The translations under genes were made by a program, and so were the position numbers. A DNA stretch of 64,000 nucleotides from Siphonodentalium dalli (lineage: Eukaryota > Mollusca > Scaphopoda > Gadilida > Siphonodentaliidae), in the NCBI GenBank assembly GCA_032622095.1, contig CP136065.1:244713474-244777473 (forward strand), read 5' to 3'. The notes below the pieces were generated by a model. That model did not search any database. It was not told the origin of the DNA and saw nothing but the letters and a program-made list of their open reading frames with translations. This document shows positions 10,612 through 22,958 of this stretch, piece after piece (positions within the stretch are counted from its first letter, which is position 1; each line of letters opens with the position of its first letter).

Positions 10612-11640
10612 ATGTCTGATACAGTTAATGGGGTACCACCTGGATGCTGATTATGAAACTGATTGAGTTCCCAGACAGGTGTGACGCATGCGTTGTATAA
10701 CGTTATGAAAGCCACTTCCGCTTCCTCTTAACAACAGGTGTTTGTTCTCATGGACTTATTGCTACACGGGTACAATCAAGTCGCATCAGTTGGAAGTTTT
10801 CCAACCATACATAAGGGGAGTCAGATTAGAAATTTCGAACACGTTAGAAAGCTTGAGGTTTTTATATTGACACATCTAAACATCACCCTCTATAGCCACG
10901 TCGCTGTCCCGAAAAAAGCCAACACCCCAGTGTGCGCGAAGGTTTGGCGGCGTGTTGGACGGGGAAGCAAAATTGTGTGGTTGTTATACATGTAATCGGC
11001 CAAACTCCATGCAGGGTTTACCTCCCTTGGTGACTCGGTAAGACAGCTGCTGTCGTCGACATTTTACCCACATTTGGTGGACTTCCGCAACATGCTGCCC
11101 TTGTTAAGCGCACAAAACATCCAACAAACTTTGTGTAAATTTTGAAACTTAAGTTTGAAAAGTCCAACTAAAACCAGAGAACTATATTTCGAAGCGGTGT
11201 GATTTGGTTCTCCGATTATTTTATCTGAACGCACATGGACGAAAATGTCCGGCAACACGCATGGCAAGTCAGACCCAAGAGTTCTAATTTGCTCCAATTT
11301 TGAAGAGTTGCTTGCGAAAATCGTCAAAAAAACTACCGTTCTGATCCTCCGTTCTGTCATCAAGGTTTTAGTACGGGAATTGTTCTCAAAGCATATGGGA
11401 AATTTGATATTGGGCCGATCGGGTTTCGCCATTTTATCTGGAAAAACCCGCAGTAAATATAGAAACCGCAGACTAGTACCCAGCCGGTGACAGAGTCAGA
11501 AAGGAAGTATGACTGGTGCCCTCTGGTAGAGATTGATAATCGGCCGTAAACTGTCACACTTGGCATGTCTCCAGTCACCGAGTCATGACAGATGAGGAAA
11601 TCTGACAGTCTCCCAGTCACGGTGTTGTCACGAATGAGTG
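10612..11640. other. No recognised gene
   Basis: Open frames of 85 codons (plus, 10738-10995), 122 codons (minus, 11064-11432) and 157 codons (minus, 11360-11833) occur. None has a recognisable family motif, and the last runs into tandemly repeated sequence. I treat them as chance frames. Confidence 0.35.
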
Positions 11641-11659
11641 ATGCTAAGGGGTCAGGTTT

Positions 11660-11890
11660 GGATAATATATTCGCATGTATGTGTAGTGACACCCCACCCC
11701 CTTTCGCATTAACCGCCGCCCTGTTAGACCAGACACACACCTGACACAGTGTCATGTGTAATAAGGTAGCCTCAGGGGTTTGGCTGATAAATTCGCCTGT
11801 AGATGTAGTGACACACCCCTCCAACACCACCACCCCTCGTTAACAGCATCCCCCGTAGACCCGCCACACCTGATGAGGTCTACAGCCACG
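11660..11890. repeat. Degenerate repeat also seen at 14 kb
   Basis: Units contain GTAGTGACACCCC, TAGACC.GACACACCTG and AAGGTAGCCTCAGGGGTTTG. Two partial units lie here and two more at 13990-14175. Non-coding. Confidence 0.65.
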
Positions 11891-12133
11891 GTGCCATGAT
11901 GAACAAGAAAACCATAGTCAGAAATGGTAACGCCCTCAAGATCATATTAGTAGCCATATATCCAAAATAACAACTTTAATGTGGTAATTGTGAAAAATAT
12001 GTACAGGTAATGCCTATGTAGTTGATTATATGTGATATTTTTTTTATAATTTCATTTGAAATAGTGGTCTGAATAGCTCATGAAATAGAATGCAGAATAA
12101 TAATCGGGCACAAATTTGCGATCTTCGTAACAT

Positions 12134-12211
12134 GGTTCAAGTACGCAAACACAGAGCACGTTATATACTAAATGTGATTAGAAACGTGCTCGGTGCTTGC
12201 GTACTTGAACC
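12134..12211. repeat. 78-bp hairpin
   Basis: Arms GGTTCAAGTACGCAA plus GAGCACGTT, with their complement, surround about 18 bp. Confidence 0.85.
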
Positions 12212-12329
12212 TTAACCACATTTAGTCCACCAACTCCTGCGACATGGTCAGATATACTTGCCAATATACACCCCATGAGGGCATAAATGTTTATCTAAGA
12301 ATAGCCTCAGAATTCACTTATTTTGACCT

Positions 12330-12850
12330 CTCATAAGGATTAATTAAAATACATGTAATGGTTCCGTGAGGGTAAATTAAAATATGGTCACAGCCAGAGA
12401 GGTTTAATTGAAATATGGTCCGTGAGGGTAAATTAAAATATGGTCACATCACGGTTAAATAAAATATGGTCCCATGAGGGTTAATTAATATATGGTCCAA
12501 TGAGGGTTAATAAAAAATATGGTCCCATGATTTGTAATTAAATTGTAGCTTGATTGTTAATTAAAATATATTCCCATGAGGGTTACTAAAAATGTGGACC
12601 AATGGGGGTAATTGAAATATGGTCCCATTAAGGTCGATTTAAATATGATAACGTGACTTAATTAAAGAATGAATATATGGTCCCATTATGAGGATTAATT
12701 AAAATTAAAATATGGTCTCATCAGTGTTGATTAAACTACGGTACCGCTGGGGTTAAATACAATATAGTCCCATGAGGGTTAATTAACATATGGTCCAATG
12801 AGGACTAATTATAATATGCCCCCTTCCCTATGAGGATCAATTAAAACACT
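12330..12850. repeat. AT-rich minisatellite, 26-31 bp unit
   Basis: Roughly 18 diverged units of ATATGGTCCCATGAGGGTTA plus ATTAAA. Unit length and sequence vary, which indicates an old array. Non-coding. Confidence 0.9.
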
Positions 12851-13989
12851 GTCACAGGAAGGAGGGTAATTTGTGAACACTCTTCAATTCATATAGCCTT
12901 CTGCTATATCCTCGGTACACATAAATAAAAATGATGACTAGAATTAGGCCACATTGTATGTTAAACAACCAATGTGAAGGGTTAGTGTTGGAACTTTTCA
13001 TAATAACATCTCTATTCATAGCTCCGATATATTCCGCATACAAAGAAATGAAAAGTCAATATTTACAAACAGCACGAAGGAGTAACGTGGCAATTGGTTA
13101 ATAATTACCATCCCAATTCATTTAGAAAAAAACATGCCGATATTTGTCGCGTATAACTAAAAGAAAAAGTTCGCTAAACGATATTAAATAAATTGTTAAA
13201 CACCGATATAAACAAACACCTCGTAGGATTCATATTAGAATTAAATTTCTTATACAACTGTCAAATCCCCGTGCAGTATAATAGTAGATAGCATTCCGAT
13301 CAGTGTTTGCCATGGCCCGAAGTTTTTTGTAGCCAATTTTTTAGCCACTTGTGCACATTTTGTTAGCCACTTTTTAAAACGTTTAGCCACATATTGTGGG
13401 ATAAATTAGCACAAGATGTAATACGATATAAACAATTATTTTACTCAATGTTATCAGCACTTATAATACATCACAATATACAACATCAATAAATTAACAA
13501 TAACGTTCAAAATTCAAACACTGTTAAGCATCTTACGCGATTTGACATCCTTCCACTTTCTGAATTCCAGTTCAAAATCAAACTGGTCAATTGGAGGCCC
13601 TTCAATTGATATTTTCATTTCCGATTTATGTCACGTGGAAATAAACGAACGATGTTCAAATAACAATGCAACAAAGCAGGTTAAAGAACAATAGAATCAC
13701 ATAACGCACAGCGCGCAAATGGTTAACACGCGAATTCCCTTTAGAATTAATCGGCTCGCACTTTTTGGCATGCGAATAACAAACCATGTGTCAATCAAAC
13801 ATGTCTCGAGAGACGCCCGCAGCATGAAATAATAATGTAAACGACAATAAACGAAATTCAATTCCCAACTAGACCTTTTACCGGACTCGGCCTCGGGGTC
13901 GCACTACAACTTTAAATGTGTCCCAAAAATCCCCATTTATATAAATAAAACCTCCACGCGCCCATTGAATACCAAGAAACAGCAGCTTC
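12851..13989. other. No recognised gene
   Basis: AT-rich. The phrase TTAGCCAC recurs at 13340-13395. No coding or element signal is seen. Confidence 0.35.
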
Positions 13990-14175
13990 GTATACACACG
14001 GATGGCGTAATGAGGTAGCCTGAGGGTTTGTATAATAGATTCGCCTGTATAATTAGTGACACCCCAATGCGTTAACCACATCCCTTATAGACCCGACACA
14101 CCTGGCAGGTCTCCAGCCACGGTGCCATGATGAATGGGGTAGGCTGAGGGGTTTTATAATAGATTCGTCTCCGCT
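13990..14175. repeat. Degenerate repeat related to 11.7 kb
   Basis: Contains GAGGTAGCCTGAGGGTTTG, TAATAGATTCGCCTGTAT and CAGCCACGGTGCCATGATGA. The last phrase also occurs at 11880-11900. Confidence 0.65.
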
Positions 14176-14194
14176 TAAGGACCCTCTTGGAGAT

Positions 14195-14440
14195 GAGTGG
14201 ACTAATTTGAGTTAATCACTCTGACGGCGTAGTAATACAGTACTCACGTCCCGGTGGGAGATCACGAGGTTTGAATTACTGTCGTCTGCTCCCCCTATAT
14301 AATGTCTACCTGCTGTGAGCCACCTGTTCGTCTCATTAAAGCAACACATACTCTTCAGACGTCGAAATGGCACCATGTGGCTCAGTTGGTGAGGTGCCTG
14401 GCGCACTATACTCTAGTGACAATGGGGCTATATACAGTTG
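14195..14440 (+). mobile_element. tRNA-derived SINE fragments
   Basis: TGGCTCAGTTGG at 14379-14390 fits the RNA polymerase III A box TRGCNNAGTNGG exactly. GAGATCACGAGGTTTGAATT at 14257-14276 resembles a tRNA T-arm with a decayed B box, preceded by tRNA-like sequence from 14200. The two lie in the same orientation, with A-box sequence downstream of B-box sequence. This suggests the end of one SINE head and the start of another, or a dimeric SINE. Neither head keeps both boxes, so it is probably inactive. Confidence 0.5.
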
Positions 14441-14724
14441 TATTGAATCGATTATATTGCCATTTCCGTTCAGACTCTATCCACATTTCAAATGATTTTT
14501 TACAGCATGTTTGAGTATTTAGATAGACGCCATTATTGAAGGTCACGAAAATGTTGAGTGTGAAATTATAGTATATTATACCAAACGAGTAGATCGAGTC
14601 CCAGATATATATCAGTTGTGAAATCACGAACTGTGATGTCATCGTGCAGTATACTAGTCACAATATCGCAATAATAATACAAGGAAACGATTATAAAGCG
14701 CTCCGTTTGCAATATTATACGCCC

Positions 14725-14976
14725 TATCACTAACTCGCGGCCATATTGGATCCACCAGGCCCGGTTCCGTGGTTTTATTGTTACATGTCAAAGTTCCGGA
14801 GTAGCATTTCGATATATGGAAGTCATGCATATTCAAAAGCTCAATATATGGAAATGCTACTTCAGAACTTTGACCTGTAGCACTAAAACCACGGAACCGA
14901 GTCTGGATGGATCTCATATATAAACCGCGGAACAGGGACTGGATGAACTCAATAGGCTGTGACTTAGTGAGCTCGC
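14725..14976. mobile_element. Double-hairpin MITE, family 4, copy A
   Basis: The outer inverted repeat carries ACTCGCGGCCATATTGGAT. The inner arms CCCGGTTCCGTGGTTTTA and AAAGTTCCGGAGTAGCATTT surround ATATATGGAAGTCATG. It matches 15605-15848. Both copies follow ATACGCCCT and precede CTCGCTTAT. Confidence 0.8.
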
Positions 14977-15604
14977 TTATATTGCAATATTTCGCGCTCA
15001 ATACATTGCGTATGACAATATATATATATGGACAGTATATCAATATGACGCGTTGATCAGTTGCAATATGTTCCTAAATTTTTAAAACTTCTATTTGAAC
15101 GACGTTGGTTAGTCACTGAAAGACGATTTCTGTATTATGGCATGAAATAAGATAAATTATTAGTTCCCACAATTGGTGAACATAATAGTATACTCCAGTT
15201 AAATATAGAATTCAAACTCAATGCAGCTCCCTCTCCGTTATCACTGCCGGAAGGATGGCACTATGCGGACCGATACATATATTTTTACATATTGTTGGAA
15301 CTATATTTAGTAACTTATTGTCTTATTTTGACCACAAAAAGTGTGCATGCAATACTGCTGATTCTTTCGGTATTGATAAGCATAATATGAACTGAGCCAG
15401 ACATCGACAATTTTAATCCTAAAACATAAGAACTAAGATCATGTCAGAAATCCTTACCAACTGTCCTTTCATGTGGCAGTGGTATCTTAGCGGAGCGATC
15501 AGAAATAACTCTGCCTGAATTATAAAACACGGGTTCCTACTCTCATAATTCGTTGTTCCGACTCTATTCTCACGACATATAGTGTGCTTCGACGCTATAC
15601 GCCC

Positions 15605-15848
15605 TGTCACTAATTCGCGGCCATATTGGATCTACCAGGCCCGGTTCCGTTGTTTTAGCGCTACAGGTCAAAGTTCTTGAGTAGCATTTCCATATATGCA
15701 AGTCATGAATAATAAAAAGCTCCATATATGGAAATGCTACTCCAGAACTTTGACCTGTGGCACTAAAACAACTGAACCGGGGCTGGATTAATCTCTGAAA
15801 CCACGGAACGGAGCTGGGTGAACCCAATATGGCCGCGACTCGGTGATC
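15605..15848. mobile_element. Double-hairpin MITE, family 4, copy B
   Basis: The same nested inverted repeat as 14725-14976, with GCGGCCATATTGG at both outer ends and AGTAGCATTTCCATATAT in the inner arms. The two copies lie 0.9 kb apart in direct orientation, each with a flanking ATACGCCCT. Confidence 0.85.
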
Positions 15849-15930
15849 TCGCTTATTATTGTGAAATAGATCAAATCATTGAACAAGTATATGTTGTATA
15901 CTATTGGCTTTGTGTGCATATATATAACAC

Positions 15931-16545
15931 TAGAAGGTGACCCGACTTCGTCCGGGTTTGACCTTGAATTGTCTATTTTGAAGGCCAAGGTCAAGTGGGG
16001 GTCACGATTTGACCCGTCCAAAACACAGTGCCCGAACAAAAGTACCCGACAAAAGTACCCGTCGAAATCCATCCGGTTTTACCCGATTTGACCTTGAATT
16101 GACTATTTTGAAGGTCAGGTGGGGTCAAACACCAACACCCCAAAAATGGTGGAAATCGGCCCAGCGGATACCGGGAAATCGGCTATTCACCCGGGCTATT
16201 CAAAAACCAAATTTCAAGTCGATAGCTCCACCCGTTTCCGAGATCTGGTCTGCGCATGCGCGAAGCTGGCGTCGCACGGGCTCGGCGACCCGATAAAATT
16301 CGTATCCGGGGCAAGATACATTCACATAGCAAATTTCAAGTCGATAGCTCCACCCGTTTCCGAGATCTCGTCTGCGCATGCGCAAAGCGGGCGCCGCACG
16401 GGCTCGCCAATACGACAACGTCCACCGCCTGGTCAAACTACACACACGTACCAAGTTTCGTCCCGATCGGTCGAGAATCGTATATTTGTATAAATGACAG
16501 ACAAACATACATACAGACAGACAGACAGACAAACAGAGGTCTTCA
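15931..16545 (+). repeat. Dispersed repeat with CAGA tail
   Basis: Begins ACTAGAAGGTGACCCGACTT and ends in a CAGA run (16510-16535). Inside, a unit of about 127 bp with TTTCAAGTCGATAGCTCCAC and GTCTGCGCATGCGC is present twice in tandem. A reversed copy of the 5' half lies at 34191-34397. The directional layout with a simple-sequence tail fits a SINE or a LINE 3' end. No protein domain is visible. Confidence 0.7.
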
Positions 16546-16994
16546 AAATATATATGAGATGATGATTTGAACAGAATTTCGTTAAAACACGGCCAAATTG
16601 TGAGTCCTATTATTCCTGCTGTTATATATATACATACTAACTTTTTAAACTTGGCCTGCTGTTAACTTATCTTCCAACTACAGATGTGTGCTCACCAAAA
16701 TAGCTATTGATCCAGTTTTCATAAGATCCGCTGCTCAAAATATCACTGCAAGAGTAACTTATTTTTAGTTGTAAAAATTCCGTTTGTCCAATTTTAGTTC
16801 TTCAGACGTACCTCGTGTTTTTCAATTCCAAAGAACCAAAAACAGCAGTGATTGTAGGTAATTTTCTTTATGTTTCCCATAGTTTTTTTTCAAATATCTT
16901 TCTTGATATATCTTTGATAACAATTTAATTTATACCAAAATGAAGTAAATTTTGTGAGGAATTTAATCATATCTATTATATATTTTGAAAGATC

Positions 16995-17020
16995 TGTGTG
17001 TGTGTGTGTGTGTGTGTGTG
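16995..17020. repeat. TG microsatellite
   Basis: A run of about 13 TG dinucleotides. Confidence 0.95.
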
Positions 17021-17038
17021 GGTGTGTTTACCTGGGGT

Positions 17039-17102
17039 TGGGAGGACATACACATGTTTGCACACCAACGTTGTGGGTACAATTTGGTTTATGAGGACAT
17101 TC
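17039..17102 (+). repeat. 65-bp GAGGACAT repeat
   Basis: GGGAGGACATACACATGTTT, then GCACACCAACGTTGTG, then TTTGGTTTATGAGGACATT. Relatives lie at 19361-19440 (minus), 20090-20162 (minus), 26346-26406 (plus) and 27041-27094 (minus). Their inverted pairing suggests element ends. Confidence 0.65.
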
Positions 17103-17109
17103 CAATGTC

Positions 17110-18525
17110 CTCACAATGATGTCCTCGCAATGGTATCAAAACTACATTCTGATTGTGTATTTCAATTTTAGGAACGGTCCCCATAACTCGGTTTGTATTC
17201 TGAACCCACACACACATACACAAAAATATTCCATTGGCGAATCGCGGGTCGCTTCGCACAAACAAACTATATTACACGAGTGTATAGATAGCCAATGAAA
17301 ACGCTCGACTCTTCGGAGTACTAACATTTTTAACCAATCAAAGCGGTCCTTCCGGTGACGATTTGTGAGTCGTCCAATCAAAGGTATGTTGTTTCCGCTT
17401 CATTTCTAGTGCATTTAGCAGCCATTTAAAAAAAAAGATCAGAAGTATTTTCTATCAAAGTAAGTATAGTTAGTATAATTATTGAAAGAAATAAAGTTAA
17501 ATATATATATTCTCTCTAATCTAAATGAGTTTATCTAACCGATCATGTACTACTATTAGGGGCGAGCAGGGTATAAGTTTCGGGAAAACGGGATTGACCA
17601 TATGATTTTCATTTTTCGTGATTTGGAAATGTCTGTCGCAGCACCGTGTACAGCACATGTGATTGAACTTAAAGCACCAGAGAATACTTTTCAAACATTT
17701 ATTAATTTAGTCAGCGAAGAGTGACTACAGAATCAAACAAACATTGTCTGACTAAATTTGAGATTTTTTTTTTATTTAATTTTTAATATTATGCGATTGC
17801 GAATCTGGATTGGTTTTTAGTAAATTTTACAAACAATCATTATACTATTGGTTTTTACAAAAAATAATCTGCGAGGGACTACCATCACTACGGGCGCGTT
17901 TGTCACTCAATTTTGGTCCCCGTTCTCCGTGACCAGTTTATTACTATTTTTACCTACAGCGCGAATTTTGTCATTCTCCGCAGTTTTGCGATTGTGGGTG
18001 AAAGACGCCGAGATTTTAAACAAAAAACAGATCGCTGATTATTGACATACACGTACCTGTAACTTGTAAGCTAATTAAAATGTGCCCAAATTAGGTAATC
18101 GTCGAGTAAATATACGTCCAGGGGCTGTCCGGAATCCGGGAATGACGCAACTAGACTAGACTAGAGTGATTGTTCTATTTTTAAATATTTGTCTGTCTTG
18201 ACCTCATCTGCTCATGTAATTGTGTCATGATTGTGCTTGTCAGTAATGTCACCCAACCCGGATATTTGTGCAGTGCAGAAGATCTTGGAAAGACACATGA
18301 CGATCTTGTCAACCAGAGCATGCAGCACTTATGTCATAACATATCGCTATAAAATATATCGGGACACTGATTTACAAAAGTCGGAACTCATTGGTGTTTA
18401 CAAATCAAAGCCTCGATGCTGCTCTGATTAGTCTGAACTCTATCCGAATACATGTGGTAACCGAAAGATGTCAACACGACTTCAAAGACTCGATGTCGCT
18501 GTAGAATTTAACACCGCGAATGCAG
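17110..18525. other. No recognised gene
   Basis: Short open frames on both strands without recognisable motifs. A 65-codon plus-strand frame at 17848-18045 has no known relatives that I can name. Confidence 0.35.
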
Positions 18526-18532
18526 TTTTGTT

Positions 18533-18645
18533 ACTAGGGGTGTAACGATACATCGATGTATCGATGCGACAGCAATACAGCACTGACGATAGATACGGTC
18601 ATCGATACGGGCGTTCAAATGATACGTACGTATCTCGATACACAA
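18533..18645. mobile_element. Possible hAT-like terminal fragment
   Basis: TAGGGGTGTAACGATACATC followed by further CGAT-rich imperfect repeats resembles the ends of many animal hAT-family elements. No matching opposite end or target duplication was established, so this is weak. Confidence 0.3.
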
Positions 18646-19139
18646 ATTGCATATTGTTATTACCAATTCAGGTATTAAGTAAGCAGCGGTCGCCACGAAC
18701 GAGAACGATCAATGTTGAATCAGTATCTAACAAAAAATTAAGGTAATCCCCCACAATAAGTAATAAAAATGATAAGCATTCAGTGTATCCCGCCGACCAC
18801 CCAATAATAGAACCTAATGACCATGTCCCTATCGAAGGCAAGTGATTCAAAAGCGATGTCATTCGACCTTGACCGAATTTGGCCATCAACTTCATGAACA
18901 TCGACGTATGTCGGTCATCTTCAAAGAACATGAAAGGCTTCTATGTTTTTGATGTTCATCACTGATCGCCAACAGAATAAAGCCATGATTTGGTTGATTT
19001 ATCGGTCACGAATTATGGTTCGTCTCTCATTCCCACCGTGAATCTGAACAAACTACTTAAATCGGTCCATACCCCTTCAAACATTAAACAAAAATGTCAT
19101 ACAAACAGTCCAATCTCTGGGGATATTTTGATGAAAGTC

Positions 19140-21172
19140 CTCTGACGTCTCATCTTGGATCAAAATAAGTTTTGAAAAATGAATTGCGAATGATGCATTT
19201 TAGTGTTTGAACGGGAACGGACGGTAATGTTGACCACATAACATCGCTAAATGTGATTGAATTAGTGTAATCTTATCGTAATACTGCCTTTATCGCAAAT
19301 TACGATTCGTTACCGGTTATTTCGATCCCTACGTCTCATTCATTCTACAGACATCCGATGTACACACAATGTCCTCATAAATAAAATTGTCCTCGCAATG
19401 TTGTTGTGCAAGCACATACATGTATGTGTCCTCCCAACGCAACGAACACAATCACATATGTGGCATTTTGCCCGGCCTTTTAATGTTGATGCATGCTCAG
19501 TATAATCCGCTCACAGTCTAGATATATTAGCACTTCATCTGTTGTCACACTCAACTTTTACTTTATCTACCAGTTGATAATAATCCCTGTTAAGTATGAG
19601 AGAGTTAGTTATCTTCTTGTCAATAAATCTTGTCTTCTGGATTCGATAGACGTCTCATCTTGGATCAAAATGTTTTGAAAAATGAATCGCGAATTGCTAT
19701 ATACTTTCAAATGAACATGAGTGTTGGACGATATTAGATTGAATAATTTTCCTATTAAGTTGGTTAATAAAAATATCACTGGATGTATTCACAAATTGTG
19801 TGACGAGTGTGAGGATTTCTCAAGTTTACACTCTCCTCTGGTAAATAATTCCTCCAATGCAGTTTTGAAATAAAGAAGATAGGTTCCATAGAATGGGAGA
19901 GTCCTAATGCATTTTAGTGTTTGAACGGGAACGGACGGGGATGTTGACCACATAACATCGCTAAATGTGATAGAATGAGTGTAATTTTATGATTGTTATC
20001 GTACTATAGTGCCTTTATTTATCGCAAATTGCGATTCGTTACCGATTATTTCGATACCTACGTCTCATTCATTCTACAGATATCCCATGTACACACAATG
20101 TCCTCATAACTAAAAAATTGTCCTCGCAATGTTGGTGTGCAAGAACATATGCATCCTCCCAACGCAACGAAAATGAACACAATCACATATGTGCCATTTT
20201 GCCCGGCCTCTTAATGTTGATGCATGTACAGTATAAACCGCTCACAGTCTAGCTAATTTAGCACTTAATCTGTTGTCACTCAACTTTTACTTTATGTACC
20301 AGTTGATAATAGACCCTGTTACATGTACAGAGGCGGACTGGGCCAAAAAATCGGCCTGGGAAATGAATATAATACTGGCCCATCTGCAAAAGGCAGTTGC
20401 CGAGGTGCCGAGTGGAGGAGGGTCTCTGTTCGGGGGGTGTCCACATTGGAATTCCAACTGCACCCCCCCCCTCTTGAATCAAAATCAGACCAAATACATG
20501 TTTTTGCATAATTCCATTGCAACCCCCCCCCCCTTGCACCTCAGTGCTCTGGCCTAATATCCTATAAATTCATCAACCATGGTTCTATATATTCCCGGTA
20601 TGAGACCATTCAGTTATTTTTACCTGAAAAATTGCATAAATTCTTACATCTAGCGGTCTAAGCTCAGACAAATGCACACGGCTACAGACAAGAGACCAGG
20701 ACACACTGGGCTGTCCATGGTTGTTTGGCCCCGGTGTGAGAAAATTTTGAAAACTATACAAGAAAATCGCTAATCCTAGGTACTAGTAGCATCTAGACTG
20801 GCCTCAATTTTTGGGGGATTTACAGCTGGGAGTTACCGTTAATATCTCGAGATTAACGGGGTCTTTACGTGGTGTTATATGTTGCTGACAAGTTCATTTA
20901 ATGACAAAATTATGATTAGCCAGTTAGGCTGGTTAAACAACACATGTGGCGGCCCACATCAGTTTCATTTGCATATACATATACCCCCCCCCCCCCCCCC
21001 AAACTGTAAAAAAAAAACTCAGATTCTCGCTTGATAGAAAATCACGTGGAATCAGAATTTTCCGGCCTCCGGCTCATCGGGAATTTACCTGGTCTCCCAA
21101 TCGGCCAATCCACCTCTGTACATGTAGGTATCAGAGAGTTACTAGTAGTTATCTTGTCTTCTGGATTTGATA
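19140..21172 (+). repeat. Tandem segmental duplication, second copy interrupted
   Basis: Copy 1 (about 19140-19650) and copy 2 (about 19651-20327 plus 21119-21172) share TTTGAACGGGAACGGACGG, GACCACATAACATCGCTAAA, CCATTTTGCCCGG-like and CTCAACTTTTACTTTAT blocks in order. Copy 2 has an extra segment at 19700-19905 and a 791-bp hAT-like insertion. Non-coding. Confidence 0.85.
20328..21118. mobile_element. hAT-like non-autonomous element
   Basis: Bounded by a perfect 8-bp target duplication TACATGTA (20320-20327 and 21119-21126). The ends are CAGAGGCGGACTGG and, in complement, CAGAGGTGGATTGG. An 8-bp duplication and CAGRGG termini are typical of hAT transposons. The insertion interrupts copy 2 of a tandem duplication, and copy 1 near 19585-19600 shows the same locus without it. 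The interior has C-rich tracts and no transposase frame. Confidence 0.85.
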
Positions 21173-21457
21173 GACATTATTTTATTTAGCTACCGGTACT
21201 ATATGTCCCTCAGTGAACATACTTTTGAGTTATCTGAAATTCTGTACCATTCTTCATCAAATCTGCGGTCCGCTTAGGTACAACATAGATCATGGGCATT
21301 TTAATCAATAATCTATATAGAGTCCAATTTAGATTATGTTTCCGGTAGCCGTCATGTCCGAGCAATACTAATATTGTTTTGTTGCTTCAGAAGTTTTGAT
21401 TAAGTGTAAACATTAAATATAACTTTCAAATCATTTATTTATTCATTTATTTTTCAG
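21173..21457. other. Upstream of exon, no feature
   Basis: Nothing recognised except the pyrimidine-rich run TTTATTCATTTATTTTTCAG, which serves as a candidate splice acceptor. Confidence 0.4.
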
Positions 21458-21467
21458 GCTGTGTTAG

Positions 21468-21702
21468 ATGTTATATGTGGCAACTGTATCACAGATCATG
21501 AATTTGAAGAACAATGAGTTGGATGTAGCTAACTTTATGGGACATGATATACGCACTCACAGAGAATATTACAGACGGCCGGAAAAGACCCTACAACTAT
21601 GTAAATACAGTAAACTGCTTCGAGTGGTAGCGAAGGGGAATGTGCACAAGTATCAGGGCAAATCTTTGGATGAAATAGAAATGGATGCTGATTCAGAAGT
21701 TG
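21468..21702 (+). CDS. Exon of a tyrosine-recombinase-like protein (C-terminal box)
   Basis: This reads as an internal exon. TTATTTTTCAG, or the TTAG just before 21468, can act as acceptor, and G followed by GTAAGTAA at 21703 is a strong donor. The 78-codon frame contains VATVSQIMNLKNNELD and FMGHDIRTHREYY. The FMGH, histidine and paired tyrosines resemble the last conserved box of tyrosine recombinases, and the whole stretch recalls a multi-copy invertebrate and fish family of Crypton-like proteins. The catalytic arginine would be in an upstream exon that I cannot find here. If the acceptor is TTTTCAG (21457), a TAG at 21465-21467 is in frame. Using TTAG avoids it, so the acceptor choice decides whether the exon is intact. 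The exon ends in phase 1, matching 23744. Confidence 0.6.
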
Positions 21703-22550
21703 GTAAGTAACTTTAGTTGTTATACATACACATTATCAATAAGTATAGTGATATGGTCTGCCATATCACGTCGAGTTGAAGTCAGATCTGTATCAAACGA
21801 GCTGTTTTTGGCAGTGAGGTTGAACTTGATACAGCAATCTGATCTCAATGAGACGCGATACTGCGATACTTATCACTACCCTGTATAGATAAAGCGTTTA
21901 TTATATGACTACTGGCGTTCTGAGTTGCCAAAAGTTCAATGAAAAATGAGACTTTTCTCCCAACTTACTGGTAGGTGTAGGTCGATTGATATTCTGAGAC
22001 TTCGACGATCAGCAAATAATAATTCCTCAAAGGTAATAGCTTGCGGATTGCTATAACAAAAGAATATTCATGATATGGTTCAATTAATTACTAAATGAAC
22101 ATCTTTTAGTTCAGATCGTAACATATTTAGGCCTAGAAACGAATGAATCGATTTCTCGCTTCATTCAGTATATGATGTTTACAAAATGACGACATCGATG
22201 ACATGTTGAGTAGCATAAGAAATCGGAGAAAAAAACACTCTTGTTTTCTAATAGAAAAACTAGAACGTGTTTAAGCAAGATACGGGGAGAGAAAACTATA
22301 GTCATATAATAAATAACTTCAGTTGTTATACAGTCACTTGAAAGATATTGGTATAAATTGTTACTGGATTATTTCTAGATTTTTAAGACCTTAATTAAAA
22401 CAGCAAACTAATTTCTCAGAATATTAATTCTATTAGTTTCTGACATATGCCCCTTTAAGTTTATAACTTGGGTCAGAATAAGGCGCATGCTTTCTCTTAA
22501 TCAGGTACTCTCGTAAACTATTGGGCCTACTAGTATATCAACAAAATTTG

Positions 22551-22910
22551 CTATCTAAGGTATTTTGGGACTGGAAGGGTATAATTTGGGAATGCTGTCA
22601 AGATAATTTGCCCTTCCGATGTTCCTGTGACCTTGTGTATGACCAAGTGACTTTTAACTGTCTCAGGAACTACATTGCCCATAGAGATTAAGTTTGGTAT
22701 ATAGAGGTATTTTGGGGTGGGCAGTAACCTCATCATGTCTGTCTGCCCATCCTTCCATACAGGTACCCACAAATTACCTTTAACTCTTGGAATCGATAAT
22801 ATATTTGGATAGACTTCACTTTTTGTATGCACTGTACAGTCATACTGCCCCTATCATATGACCTTGATGACATGAAATCTACCGCGGAGTCAGCGGGCAC
22901 ATAGCTAGTA
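22551..22910. repeat. Dispersed repeat in intron
   Basis: Contains TGTCTGTCTGCCCATCCTTC and CTATGTGCCCGCTGAC-like sequence in complement. The tone is like the repeat at 24240-24500. No coding capacity. Confidence 0.4.
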
Positions 22911-22958
22911 TACTTATATTATGAAGAAGTGTTTGTCCTTTGTCTGTCATGCTTTGAT

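Noticed and set aside
11064..11833. Frames of 122 and 157 codons on the minus strand
   Set aside because: No family resemblance, and the longer one overlaps repeated sequence also present at 14 kb.
12330..12850. Possible CRISPR-like array
   Set aside because: Units are contiguous and diverged without unique spacers, and the genome is eukaryotic. It is a minisatellite.
18533..19340. Complete hAT element from the TGTAACGATACA motif to the CGATCCCTAC motif
   Set aside because: The two ends match only over about six bases and no 8-bp duplication was found.
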